The position numbers and the translations under genes are program-made. A stretch of DNA of 64,000 nt from Imperialibacter sp040222385 (GTDB lineage Bacteria > Bacteroidota > Bacteroidia > Cytophagales > Cyclobacteriaceae), in NCBI RefSeq assembly GCF_040222385.1, contig NZ_JAVKDF010000040.1:62001-126000 (forward strand), read 5' to 3'. Below the pieces are notes generated by a model. It ran no database searches. It had not been told where the DNA came from and saw nothing but the letters and a program-made list of their open reading frames with translations. This document shows, in pieces, positions 9,138-18,147 of this stretch (positions within the stretch are counted from its first letter, which is position 1; each line of letters starts with the position of its first letter).

Positions 9138-10787
9138 CTACCTGCCGAAACGGTAAACGGTATTGACATTTACAAAGGCATTAAACTTTCTCTCGCCCCT
9201 CGGAAGCACTGCATTCTCTTCGCCAGGCCGAAAGCCCCATTGATAATTGTTGGAATTGACAAAGGAGAGGTTGGTGCTTATGAAGAACCTGTTGAAGCTT
9301 CTGTCAAAGAGCAGCGCAGCTGAGGTATCTACCCATGGAGAATGAAGAGGATTGTAACTAAACGCCACATTATAAAAATCGTTATTATGAGTAAGCCTTT
9401 CTATTCGCATTCCAATCTTATTTAATCCACCTACCCAACTTACCTCCAACGACTGTAGGTTACTCCCAGGCCCGATTCCAGCGCCAATCACTTGCCCAAG
9501 ATGCGTAAAGCCGTTGGTAACTTGCGAATGGAGGTACCAACTCTTCGCATCTCTATTGATATAATTGCTGGACTGCTGCAGCTGTGTAAGCTCTGCATTC
9601 AGTTGAAGGTAACGATCCTTCCCAGGCAATGCAAAAAGCTTAGAAAAACCAAGGATGTATGCCCTTGAGTGCTCAGGAGTCATAATAAAATCCCTCAGGT
9701 TCCAGGATGCGTCATTGCGGCCGTATTCTGCATACAACTCAGCTTGCACCTTTTTCCAAACCCATCTAAAATACACTGAAATCATTTGATCCCTGTTAAG
9801 CAAATCGTCGGAAACCGGATCGTTGGCTTTAAAAATATTTAGTATGCCCGGAAAATAATCTTTGTTCCTTTTGGTGTCGCCAAAGTATTGTTGAAAAACT
9901 CTGGAGGCTCCAAAGTGAAAGCCAGAGAACCACGATGGAGAATAATTAAAGGTGAATCCAGATAAATACCTCCAATCATCTATCGGATTCAAATAAAGCG
10001 GACTGACAATCTGCGTTGGCAAATAGCCAGAGGCTTCGAGCTTTCCCACCAGTGTCTGAAATTCAAAGGTTCCTATCAATGTCTCGATTGGTTTGGTGGT
10101 TTTTAACCCCAAGTGATAAAAGCCAGGGGCATTGTTGCTGAAAATCAAGGCGTTTCTCTTTCCCGGTCCCCACCAGATGTTCTGAGAAGAAGCTCCAATA
10201 AAAACTGGCCCCAGGTTGAGACCAGCAAAGCTTTGTCCAGGGTGAAACCTATAGTAAGCGCCTTGACCAAATCTCTCAGGCGAATCTATATAATTATAGG
10301 TGTACCGGTAGTAAAAGGGCAGCACATAGGGGTTGGTAAAACCTTGATACGCTTGGTTTGCCGACCAAACTGCTTCAGGACGTAGCTGCACTTGAAAGGG
10401 CCCAGCTTTAAGATAAAATCCTCCTGAGATGTAAGACTGGAAGCCCCTGGAAGGGATCATCAAACCATCGTTCCACCCATATGGATTAGTAGTGTTCAAT
10501 TGAGTAGTTAATTCAAAAGGGAGTAACTCTATGCGAGCCTTAGACTTCTTCCCACTGAAAACAATACCACTAAATGCATAGAGCTTTGTCGCTGAATCTG
10601 CTAAATAAACCTTACTGCTAAATGGCCGAATATTAAAGGATGGCCTAATCAAAGTATCTCCCAATAGCTGTAGACGCCGTATTCGCTCCTCAAAGGATTT
10701 AAAGCCAGTAGGCATATCTTGAGCATTGACTACAAAGGAAATAGCCAACGTTACTATGAAGCCAAAAACTTTTATTCCCTTTTTCAT
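9138..10787 (-). CDS. Capsule assembly Wzi-family outer-membrane protein (first copy)
   Basis: The 549-residue protein belongs to the Capsule_assemb_Wzi family (PF14052), an outer-membrane beta-barrel that holds or organises surface polysaccharide. It has a signal peptide (VFGFIVTLAISFVVNAQ), the N-terminal FEERIRRLQLLGD segment, and the family signature SQNIWWGPGKRNALIFSNN near residue 200. The C-terminus ends in an aromatic strand (TVYRFGR), as expected for a barrel. I set the start at ATG 10787, just before the signal peptide, rather than the longer frame to 10829. It lies upstream of the SLBB operon on the same strand with a 329-base gap. A paralogue of similar length lies at 14.4-16.1 kb. 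Confidence 0.85.
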   Translation of the reverse strand: MKKGIKVFGFIVTLAISFVVNAQDMPTGFKSFEERIRRLQLLGDTLIRPSFNIRPFSSKVYLADSATKLYAFSGIVFSGKKSKARIELLPFELTTQLNTTNPYGWNDGLMIPSRGFQSYISGGFYLKAGPFQVQLRPEAVWSANQAYQGFTNPYVLPFYYRYTYNYIDSPERFGQGAYYRFHPGQSFAGLNLGPVFIGASSQNIWWGPGKRNALIFSNNAPGFYHLGLKTTKPIETLIGTFEFQTLVGKLEASGYLPTQIVSPLYLNPIDDWRYLSGFTFNYSPSWFSGFHFGASRVFQQYFGDTKRNKDYFPGILNIFKANDPVSDDLLNRDQMISVYFRWVWKKVQAELYAEYGRNDASWNLRDFIMTPEHSRAYILGFSKLFALPGKDRYLQLNAELTQLQQSSNYINRDAKSWYLHSQVTNGFTHLGQVIGAGIGPGSNLQSLEVSWVGGLNKIGMRIERLTHNNDFYNVAFSYNPLHSPWVDTSAALLFDRSFNRFFISTNLSFVNSNNYQWGFRPGEENAVLPRGERKFNAFVNVNTVYRFGR

Positions 10788-11036
10788 TAGCCTATTTCTC
10801 GTTAGCGTGTTGAAAAGCAATGCCACCAAAACCTCAAACTTTGCCTGTCTTTCCTGCTAAGTAGTATTGAAGCAAAACACCTCAAGATACTCATGTGCAC
10901 CGACCTTGTTTCAAATTAGCGTTGCCAAGATATAAATCCCACAGAAAAGCTTAGACGATATTGTCATCTACCTTTCCGGCGGGCAAATTTGAAAGCAACA
11001 ATGGCAGATGGGTTTCATCAAACTATAACAGAACTT

Positions 11037-11852
11037 TCAGTATTTTGGTGGTTCCAGCTTCCAGGAACCCTCCTTAGCCACTGTAACTAACACTTCAAGC
11101 TCTTCAGAGAAAATATAACTTGTATTTCCAATTGATGAGAGGATCTTATAAATGCCTTCAACAGGGGTTTCCCATGAATACTGCTTATAGTGATACCTCT
11201 TAATATTCACGTGAAAGTCATCCGACAAAAGGTGGAAGTATTTTCTTATCTCTTTTGCAGAATACTCTTTCCAATGGTGGCCATACGTAACCCTCTCAAA
11301 TATCTCCCCAACGCCAACACCAATCCCCGTCATAGTCAATAAGTTTTTTATGCTTCTGACGATGCTCATCAAAGTCAAAGAATTAGGTGTCGATATATAA
11401 ATGATCCCTCCAGGCCTTATTATCTTATGAACACTCTTCCAAAATGAAATGGGGTTGAATGTTATGTGCTCCATAATCTCGGTAAAAAGAATCAAGTCGT
11501 ACCTGGAATCAACGCCTTCCATGGACGTCAACTGTTCGAGATCGTTTTCAACTATCCCTACTATCCCAAAGCCTTTTTCTCTCTTCCTGACAAATTCAAG
11601 ATCCCAAAAAGGACTTACATCCATAGCGTCTATCTGGTAGCCCAGTTTGGTAAGAATCATGGAAGAATGTAAATAGTGGCTGCCTATTTCCAAAATTTTG
11701 CTGCCTGGCGGCATTACCTTTACTACCGAAGACGCCATTCTCCGATACCTGCGTTTGTGGTAATTGAAATATTCCAGGTCGCTTTCTTTTTCTTCAGCAA
11801 GTTGAGAATGCACCTCTTCTATTGCTTTTTCGACGTCAATAACTGACCTCAT
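11037..11852 (-). CDS. Class I SAM-dependent methyltransferase
   Basis: The 271-residue cytoplasmic protein has the Rossmann methyltransferase pattern. Motif I is GSKILEIGSHYLHSSM at about residue 50, the acidic motif II follows at QIDAMDVSPF, and the post-motif is YDLILFTEIMEHITFNPISFW, ending in GGIIYISTPNS. These match the Methyltransf_11/23 group often found in O-antigen and exopolysaccharide clusters, where they methylate sugars or cap chains. The substrate is not deducible. It is transcribed leftward from its own start and diverges from the flippase gene. The 249 bases between its stop and the next gene hold no visible element. Confidence 0.75.
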   Translation of the reverse strand: MRSVIDVEKAIEEVHSQLAEEKESDLEYFNYHKRRYRRMASSVVKVMPPGSKILEIGSHYLHSSMILTKLGYQIDAMDVSPFWDLEFVRKREKGFGIVGIVENDLEQLTSMEGVDSRYDLILFTEIMEHITFNPISFWKSVHKIIRPGGIIYISTPNSLTLMSIVRSIKNLLTMTGIGVGVGEIFERVTYGHHWKEYSAKEIRKYFHLLSDDFHVNIKRYHYKQYSWETPVEGIYKILSSIGNTSYIFSEELEVLVTVAKEGSWKLEPPKY

Positions 11853-12037
11853 TAAGTTGCTTTATAAAGTTTATCCCGCAAGGAAATAATTTGTGAGGGT
11901 AAATATCTAAAGCTTTTTGTATTTATGTGACTTAAATTGAAAATAGATGATCCAATGGTAGTCTGAGAGAACAGACCTATTCAGTTTCCTTGAAAGATTT
12001 TCATCTAATGTCGGGTTGGGAGTCGCCTCCTCTAGCT

Positions 12038-13468
12038 ATGAAAAGAAACTATTTTTATAATCTTATTTTTTCATTTTCGAATATCCTTTTTCCTATCATA
12101 ACCTTTCCGTACGTGTCAAGGATATTGGGGCCCTCTGGCATTGGAAAGGTGCAGTTTGTCACTTCCTTCTCTCAGTACTTTACTCTTATAGCAGCGCTGG
12201 GCATCCCCGTATACGGTATTCAGGTAATTGCAGCGGCAAAAGGCGATTTTTTTAAACTTTCAAAGGTCTTTTCTGAGTTGACAAGCATATACATAATTAC
12301 CAGTTTGTTGCTTTCATTAGCCTATTTTGCCCTAATTTTTTCGGTTCCTTTTTTTGGCAACCAGTTTCAACTGTTTCTATTTGCAGGTTTAATAGTGGTT
12401 CTGAGTTTTACTTCAATCGAATGGTTCTACTCAGGCCTCGAAGATTTCAAGACCATTGCTGTCAGATCCGTCGTCATAAAATCGATAGCACTTGTACTTA
12501 CTTTCACGTTCATAAAGGAAGCTGACGATTACCTGGCCTATTTACTTATTGTTCTATTCACAATACAGGGAAGTCACTTCCTGAATGTGGTCTTGCTGAG
12601 AGGAAAAGTCTCTTTGTCATTTTCAGGTTTAAATCTAAAAAGACATCTCAAACCTCTTCTGTTTATCTTTAGCACTACCGTAGCCGCAAGCATGTATACT
12701 GTGCTTGACACGGTCATCCTTGGCTTCCTAACAAGCGACGAGTCTGTTGGTCTATACACAGCTGCTGTCAAGCTGACAAGGATCACTATTCCGATCGTGA
12801 TTTCATTGGGTGCCATATTAGTGCCCCAGGTTGCACGGGCACTTGCAAGAAATGAGCAGGAAGACATGAAGGTAATGGTCAACAAAGCTTTTGGTTTTGT
12901 CTTACTTCTGGCTATACCAATTAGCGTGGGACTTCTGCTGCTGGCCCCCGAATTTATTGAAGTGTTTTCAGGTGAGGGATTTTTACCTGCAGTGCCAAGC
13001 ATGCAAATACTTTCAATATTACCTCTTCTTGTTGGTCTCGGGCATCTATTTGCCTTTGTTATTTTGGTTCCTGCTGGCTTTCACAAAGAAGTGTTTTACT
13101 CCGTAGCACTCGGTTTGGGCCTTTGCCTTGCCCTTAATTTTGTTTTGATCCCAGCCTTTCTGGAAGTCGGCGCTTCAATTGCCAATGTTCTAACCGAAGT
13201 GGTTGTCACCTGTTCCTACCTTTATTTTATTCAAAGGAACTTTCGCCTTTCATTTAACTGGATGCCCTCCCTTAAGTCGATTCTCTGCGCTTCACTGTTT
13301 GTCCCCATTATATTTGGGCTACGGCTGTTATCTTTAAGTGCGGCACTTACACTAACATTGTCAATAGGGTCCTGTGTACTTGTCTACATGACTTTGCAAA
13401 TGCTCGTGCTAAAGAACGTGCTCATGATGGATTTATGGCAGGCCGTAATGAAAAAGCTTAACCTCTGA
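12038..13468 (+). CDS. wzx: Wzx-type polysaccharide flippase
   Basis: The 476-residue polytopic membrane protein of the MATE/MOP exporter superfamily (Polysacc_synt, PF01943) has about twelve to fourteen hydrophobic segments. The N-terminus NLIFSFSNILFPIITFPYVSRILGPSGIG includes the conserved FPYVSRxLGP motif of Wzx proteins, which translocate undecaprenyl-linked repeat units across the inner membrane. I set the start at ATG 12038, which puts the first helix close to the N-terminus; in-frame ATGs at 11990 and 12008 would add residues unlike the family. The gene overlaps the next GT2 gene by one base (TGATG). It belongs to the Wzx/Wzy-type pathway, distinct from the wzm-wzt pathway at the left edge. 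Confidence 0.85.
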   Translation: MKRNYFYNLIFSFSNILFPIITFPYVSRILGPSGIGKVQFVTSFSQYFTLIAALGIPVYGIQVIAAAKGDFFKLSKVFSELTSIYIITSLLLSLAYFALIFSVPFFGNQFQLFLFAGLIVVLSFTSIEWFYSGLEDFKTIAVRSVVIKSIALVLTFTFIKEADDYLAYLLIVLFTIQGSHFLNVVLLRGKVSLSFSGLNLKRHLKPLLFIFSTTVAASMYTVLDTVILGFLTSDESVGLYTAAVKLTRITIPIVISLGAILVPQVARALARNEQEDMKVMVNKAFGFVLLLAIPISVGLLLLAPEFIEVFSGEGFLPAVPSMQILSILPLLVGLGHLFAFVILVPAGFHKEVFYSVALGLGLCLALNFVLIPAFLEVGASIANVLTEVVVTCSYLYFIQRNFRLSFNWMPSLKSILCASLFVPIIFGLRLLSLSAALTLTLSIGSCVLVYMTLQMLVLKNVLMMDLWQAVMKKLNL

Positions 13469-14394
13469 TGCCTCGAAGGGTTATGAAAGCAAGAAAAGTT
13501 TCTGTGGCTATGGCGACATTTAACGGCGGTGCATTTCTGGCCGAACAGATTAACTCGATAGTCAACCAAAGCCTACCCCCCTCAGAAATTGTAGTCTGTG
13601 ATGACTTATCCCAGGACAACTCTGCGGAAATTCTTAAGAGTTACGAATCGTCAGGCTACCTGCGCTACATTCCCAACGAATTGCGGCTCGGCATTATTGA
13701 AAATTTCAAAAAGGCCGTTTCCCTAACTGAAGTTCAAAACTACATTGCATTTTCGGATCAGGATGACATTTGGATGCCGCACAAGCTGGAGATGTTGTTA
13801 CATCGCATGAGCGAAATAGACGATGGAACCACTCCAGCCTTGGTGTATTCAGACTTGGCTGTAATTGACAAAAAAGGTAAAGTGATTAGAGAATCGTTTT
13901 GGAACGAGCTTGGACAGGACACCTATGTTCACTGTTTCGAAACACTGTTACACGGAAATTTTGTTACCGGCTGTAGCATGTTGATAAATCCGCCAATGCG
14001 AAAGCTATTTCTCGAAATGCCCTCCTCCGCACCAATGCACGACCATTGGATGGCTTTAATTGGATATAGTTTCGGCACAGCATCCAAAATTGACCTGCCG
14101 CTTGTAAAGTATAGAAAACATGGCAGCAATGCTGCCTTTTCAGCTTCTCACTTAAAAAAAACTGCTTTCAGACGACGACTACAAAATCTTAAATTGTTAG
14201 TTACCGGGGATCAAAACTATTTAAAGAGTGAGATAGCAATCGCTTCGCTTTTTTTAGAAAAGTTCAAACCATTACTGTCAAAAAAACATCATACTCTGTT
14301 ACTCCTTCTCTCACAATTAAGAGGACGTTCCTTCTTGAAAAAGAAAGTTTCACTTCATTTGGCCCTTCGCGGCCCGGGAAGAAAAGAGAAGTAG
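13468..14394 (+). CDS. Family 2 glycosyltransferase (rhamnosyltransferase-like)
   Basis: The 308-residue GT2 enzyme with a GT-A fold opens with VSVAMATFNGGAFLAEQINSI. The nucleotide-binding DDLSQD segment follows at about residue 46, then the metal-binding FSDQDDIWMP motif at about residue 96 (DxD-like). A later DHWMALIGYSFG segment with KYRKHGSNA is typical of WcaA/rhamnosyltransferase-like members. It is translationally coupled to the flippase (one-base overlap). The start at 13468 is used, though ATG 13483 (MKARKVS) is equally possible. Its 3' end overlaps the convergent second wzi gene by 40 bases. Confidence 0.85.
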   Translation: MPRRVMKARKVSVAMATFNGGAFLAEQINSIVNQSLPPSEIVVCDDLSQDNSAEILKSYESSGYLRYIPNELRLGIIENFKKAVSLTEVQNYIAFSDQDDIWMPHKLEMLLHRMSEIDDGTTPALVYSDLAVIDKKGKVIRESFWNELGQDTYVHCFETLLHGNFVTGCSMLINPPMRKLFLEMPSSAPMHDHWMALIGYSFGTASKIDLPLVKYRKHGSNAAFSASHLKKTAFRRRLQNLKLLVTGDQNYLKSEIAIASLFLEKFKPLLSKKHHTLLLLLSQLRGRSFLKKKVSLHLALRGPGRKEK

Positions 14395-16064
14395 TTCTTA
14401 TTCCACTGGAGCGGGATTGTGCAGGAAATAGCAGGGTGAAAATTTGTCACATCACGTCCATTGCGGAACCAAGGCAAATCAGGGTCAAACACTAGTTCCC
14501 ACTGATAGTTAATTGACCTGACATAGACAGCTTTTGCGGATAACAATATGTTAGAAATTTTCCAATCGATATGTAGCCCTGCTGTAAAATCGATCCAATG
14601 TCTTCTATAATCGCCTGTTCGGGAAAAAGCATATAGCATCCAGTCATTGTCATGTGTGATTCTTTCTAACTGGATACCTATTCTATTAATCCCCCTTATC
14701 CAACTGAAATCCAAATACTGCGAGTTGCCCCCTGGCCCAATTCCTGCGCCGAGAAGCTGGCCCTTGTTAGTAAACCCTTGACGAATATAGTCGTCGGAAT
14801 ACCAACTATCCGCATCAAAAATTCCTTCCCTTTGTGATTGTTGTAACTGAGTGACCTCTATTTGGAACTGCAAGTACTGTTTGTTCCTTAAGGGGAACAA
14901 CTTAGTGAGACCCAGAGTATAGCCTCTGTTTTTTTCGGGCTCCTCAAGCCATCTCCTGAATTTTCTAGGTTTCCCATGGTTGCCGTATTCAGCGTAGATC
15001 TCTGCTGATTCTGGTTGAAAGACCCACCTCAAAAAAACAGAAGATTGCTGACTACTGTTTGATTGCCCAATTATTGGAGCCTCAAAGGGGTTTTCTTTCC
15101 TGTTAAAGACTGGAATAAAATCTTGAAAGTGCGCTAAATCGTCATGATAGAGCTGCTTTGTTTTATTGTAGCCGAGGAAAAGCCCTTTGACCCATTTTGG
15201 CTGCCACGAAAAGTTAATCCCCGAAATATATCTCCATTTATTTCTTTTAGGAGAAAAAAGAGTTGCTCCATAATATGTTCTGGCCTGCTGCGGCAGGGGT
15301 TTTCCGGAGTTTTCTATTTTCCCTGCAATAAATTGCCCTTCGAAATTGCCGATTGCAGTAACCACCGGTGCGTTTGTTTCCAAAAATAAATGGGGGAATC
15401 CCTGCGCATTGTTGCTCAATATTATTGCGTTTCGATGACCAGGCCCCCACCATAGGTTTTGGGTTGATATACCCACGGAAAAGTGGTCAAAGCTGTATTT
15501 CACGAGGGACTGACCCGGAAGAATTTTGTTGTATTTTCCGTTTGTCAGTTTTTCAGGTTGGTCTATTCTGTTCCACCAAATATACCTCCACATCCAAATG
15601 ATGTCGTAGTGCACCGAAGGAAACCCATCGTAGTCGAGGTCCCGTGCGAAAATGTATTCCGGCCGTAATTGAGTAGTCAATCGTCCATACTTAATATGCA
15701 GCCCGAAGCTTAGAAGATTTTGAGCGCCGACAGCTGGTATAATAGCTCCATCATTGCCACCATAAGGAATTTTTGTGTTGCTCTGAAAGCGATTTTGCAG
15801 AGGAAGGACAGCTACCTTAAATTTCTCTTGATCAAAAACCGAATTCCCTTCCCACAGATACCGGACATCGTTAATGTAAGACGAATCGTCATTTATAAAA
15901 GACAGTGATCGCCTGGAAAAAGAGTACTTATCCGAAATCTCTCCCAGTAATTGGCCTCGTCTCAAATAGTCCTCGACAGCACCATAACCCACAACAGGAA
16001 TCGACTGCCCAAAAACTTGATTGAACAAACATAAACTCAGAAGCCAGAAAAGATACTTTCTCAC
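14355..16064 (-). CDS. Capsule assembly Wzi-family outer-membrane protein (second copy)
   Basis: The 569-residue paralogue of the Wzi protein at 9.1-10.8 kb starts at GTG 16064 with a clear signal peptide (YLFWLLSLCLFNQVFGQ). It shares the diagnostic motif, here STQNLWWGPGHRNAIILSN, and the same organisation of barrel strands. The two are divergent enough to be old duplicates or separate imports. The last 40 bases overlap the convergent GT2 gene, so each gene's C-terminal codons lie antisense to the other. The 232 bases upstream of its start are AT-rich and contain no gene I can support. Confidence 0.85.
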   Translation of the reverse strand: MRKYLFWLLSLCLFNQVFGQSIPVVGYGAVEDYLRRGQLLGEISDKYSFSRRSLSFINDDSSYINDVRYLWEGNSVFDQEKFKVAVLPLQNRFQSNTKIPYGGNDGAIIPAVGAQNLLSFGLHIKYGRLTTQLRPEYIFARDLDYDGFPSVHYDIIWMWRYIWWNRIDQPEKLTNGKYNKILPGQSLVKYSFDHFSVGISTQNLWWGPGHRNAIILSNNAQGFPHLFLETNAPVVTAIGNFEGQFIAGKIENSGKPLPQQARTYYGATLFSPKRNKWRYISGINFSWQPKWVKGLFLGYNKTKQLYHDDLAHFQDFIPVFNRKENPFEAPIIGQSNSSQQSSVFLRWVFQPESAEIYAEYGNHGKPRKFRRWLEEPEKNRGYTLGLTKLFPLRNKQYLQFQIEVTQLQQSQREGIFDADSWYSDDYIRQGFTNKGQLLGAGIGPGGNSQYLDFSWIRGINRIGIQLERITHDNDWMLYAFSRTGDYRRHWIDFTAGLHIDWKISNILLSAKAVYVRSINYQWELVFDPDLPWFRNGRDVTNFHPAISCTIPLQWNKNYFSFLPGPRRAK

Positions 16065-16296
16065 ATTAAATGTACTTTGGGCATGATGCTACTATATGAG
16101 CTGGCATAACAATTAAAATATCTATTCTATTCATCTTCATTCAATAGTAGCAAGACTCATCTTGATGTATTCGTAACAGTACGAGTGCTTACTCTCTTTT
16201 AACTACTTGTATGTCAAAACAAACACACTAAGCCTCCAGCTTTCACACCAAATATTTCCCAGTAGAAAGAAGAATAGTAAATCATTTCAATATGGT

Positions 16297-16941
16297 CTAA
16301 TTTAAAGTAAGCGTTTTCAAAGTCAAATTGTCTAGAGACCAGCTTTCGTCACATATGTCATTTGGAATAGGTTGGGTGAGCCTATCAAAAAATCTGATTT
16401 CCAGCTTACCTCCTGAATGACCAACCGTTTTACTGATTTGGTAAATACTAGTTCCATTACTGAGCTCAGAATAGTAACACAGCAACGGGAGGTCAGTCTT
16501 AAAAGCTCCGGTCTTCGGGTCATTCATCCTCCATCCGTTTTGAGGATAAGATTGTTGTATGCACCATAAAGCATTACATATCCCATTGGAAAAAGTGGTT
16601 TCGATGATTGACTGCCCGTCAACCAGCATCAACCACCAATCTGGCCCAGCAGGATACGATAAATTGCCATCCCAGGAATCATGAATAAACAGGTCAAAGG
16701 AAATAGTTACATAATTATGTTCGGGAAGGCTGTCCAGTTCTACAGAAAATCCATCGTCAAAGTAATTTCCAATTACCTGATTTCCATTATAATTCATTAG
16801 CTTACCTCCGACAATATTATCCATATTGGTACTCTCAAAATCGTTGAAAAATACAATAGCGTCATTTTTCACCGTGGGTTCACACGAAACAAAAAAGATC
16901 GCAAAACCCATCCACCAAGAGTATTTAATTGATAGTGACAT
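16297..16941 (-). CDS. Lipoprotein of unknown function with DSWDGN motif (paralogue 1)
   Basis: The 214-residue protein has a lipobox (FFVSC, Cys20), so it is probably an outer-membrane or periplasmic lipoprotein. The mature part is beta-rich, with DSWDGN, then GPDWW, ETTFSN, QSYP, and DICDESWSLDNLTL near the C-terminus. Four cysteines beyond the lipid Cys (in ICNALWC, LLCYY and DICDES) could form disulfides. A closely similar protein is encoded at 34.8-35.4 kb, with the same order of motifs. I do not recognise a named family. The fold could be a jelly-roll or lectin-like domain, but that is a guess. It lies 12 bases upstream of the GT4 stop in the polysaccharide island. Confidence 0.7.
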   Translation of the reverse strand: MSLSIKYSWWMGFAIFFVSCEPTVKNDAIVFFNDFESTNMDNIVGGKLMNYNGNQVIGNYFDDGFSVELDSLPEHNYVTISFDLFIHDSWDGNLSYPAGPDWWLMLVDGQSIIETTFSNGICNALWCIQQSYPQNGWRMNDPKTGAFKTDLPLLCYYSELSNGTSIYQISKTVGHSGGKLEIRFFDRLTQPIPNDICDESWSLDNLTLKTLTLN

Positions 16942-16952
16942 AGTCCCGATAA

Positions 16953-18074
16953 CTAATTCCGCAGCTTCTTTTTTGCAACTTTATTAAAAGTTTCAATGTA
17001 CTGGTTGCTCACATTGTCCCAGTTGTACTTAGCTGTCAGCCCTTGCCGGACAACGACCCTAAACTCATTCGCCAGCTTTTCATCCATATCCAACACTTCT
17101 ATTTTTTCCACCACTGAGTCAGCGTTTTTTTCGAAAAAAAGCCCATACTTGTCTACACCAAGTACTTCTCGACTAAATGGCGTATTCAAAGCCAATATAC
17201 AACATCCATAGGCCATTGCTTTGAGTAAAGTGGGGTTGGTTCCTCCAAATTCGTGACCATGCAAGTACACGAAGGCATTGTGATAAAGCTCGGCCAATTC
17301 CTCTGGATCTGTCACATATCCTGTAAATAGTAACCTGTCATCACTTTCAGCCATTGATTTAATGTTTTTGGCATAGTTGTCTTTGTAGGGCACGTCACCA
17401 ACAATGACAAGTTTTCTTTCAGAGTTCGAGCGTAGAAAACCCTCTACCAAGAGGTCAGCGTTGTTGTCAGGTATAAGACGGCCTACAATTAGAAAATATT
17501 CTCCTTTAGTAAGGCCCCACTTCGATATTTTAGAGGGATCAATAGATTCTCTAACATTCGCTCCGTACGCAATAACAACTGATTCTCTTTTAAACAGATT
17601 TAGATATACCCTCCTCATTTCATCAGAATCATTGACCAACTGATCATATAGCTTTGTGGAAAGCCAGGATGCAAAATAAAAGTAGCTGGCACCTAATCCC
17701 TTCCATTTCGGGCGCAGCCATTCCAACCCATCAACATTAATAACGGTCTTCTTTTGGAACAACCTGGTTAGTAGGCCAAATGGCCCATTTGCAGAGTTAA
17801 CAACAAATATCACGTCTACGTTACTAAAGCATGCATGTACAACCGAAAGAAAGGAATGGGTTAGCTGACTAAGCACTTTTGTCTCCAATGAAGGCAGGTA
17901 AACCAAATCGATGCCTTTGAGCCTTTTAGGCTTATCTTTGAAAAGATTTTTGTGACAATAGACAGTAACCTCGATGCCCCTGTCGACCAACCTTTCAGAA
18001 AGTTCTTTTACAAGGGTTTCATAACCACTATAAACGTATGGATAACCCCTTGAACCAATGATTGCAACCCTCAT
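16953..18074 (-). CDS. Family 4 glycosyltransferase with DUF1972 N-terminus
   Basis: The 373-residue GT-B enzyme starts MRVAIIGSRGYPYVYSGYE, characteristic of DUF1972 rhamnosyltransferase-like GT4 proteins. The C-terminal half has the GT4 domain with FLIVGRLIPDNNADLLVEGF and the donor-binding motif HEFGGTNPTLLKAMAYG (an EX7E-type segment). I place the start at ATG 18074, where the sequence begins exactly at the conserved beta strand, instead of the ATG four codons upstream. It is divergent from the GT2 gene at 18148 across about 70 bases. The sugar donor is unknown. Confidence 0.85.
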   Translation of the reverse strand: MRVAIIGSRGYPYVYSGYETLVKELSERLVDRGIEVTVYCHKNLFKDKPKRLKGIDLVYLPSLETKVLSQLTHSFLSVVHACFSNVDVIFVVNSANGPFGLLTRLFQKKTVINVDGLEWLRPKWKGLGASYFYFASWLSTKLYDQLVNDSDEMRRVYLNLFKRESVVIAYGANVRESIDPSKISKWGLTKGEYFLIVGRLIPDNNADLLVEGFLRSNSERKLVIVGDVPYKDNYAKNIKSMAESDDRLLFTGYVTDPEELAELYHNAFVYLHGHEFGGTNPTLLKAMAYGCCILALNTPFSREVLGVDKYGLFFEKNADSVVEKIEVLDMDEKLANEFRVVVRQGLTAKYNWDNVSNQYIETFNKVAKKKLRN

Positions 18075-18147
18075 TCGAAAAATCAAGTTTTATTTTTTAT
18101 CAAAAAGAATCTCACTTTTGCGCATTATTGCATTGTAACAATCTTTC

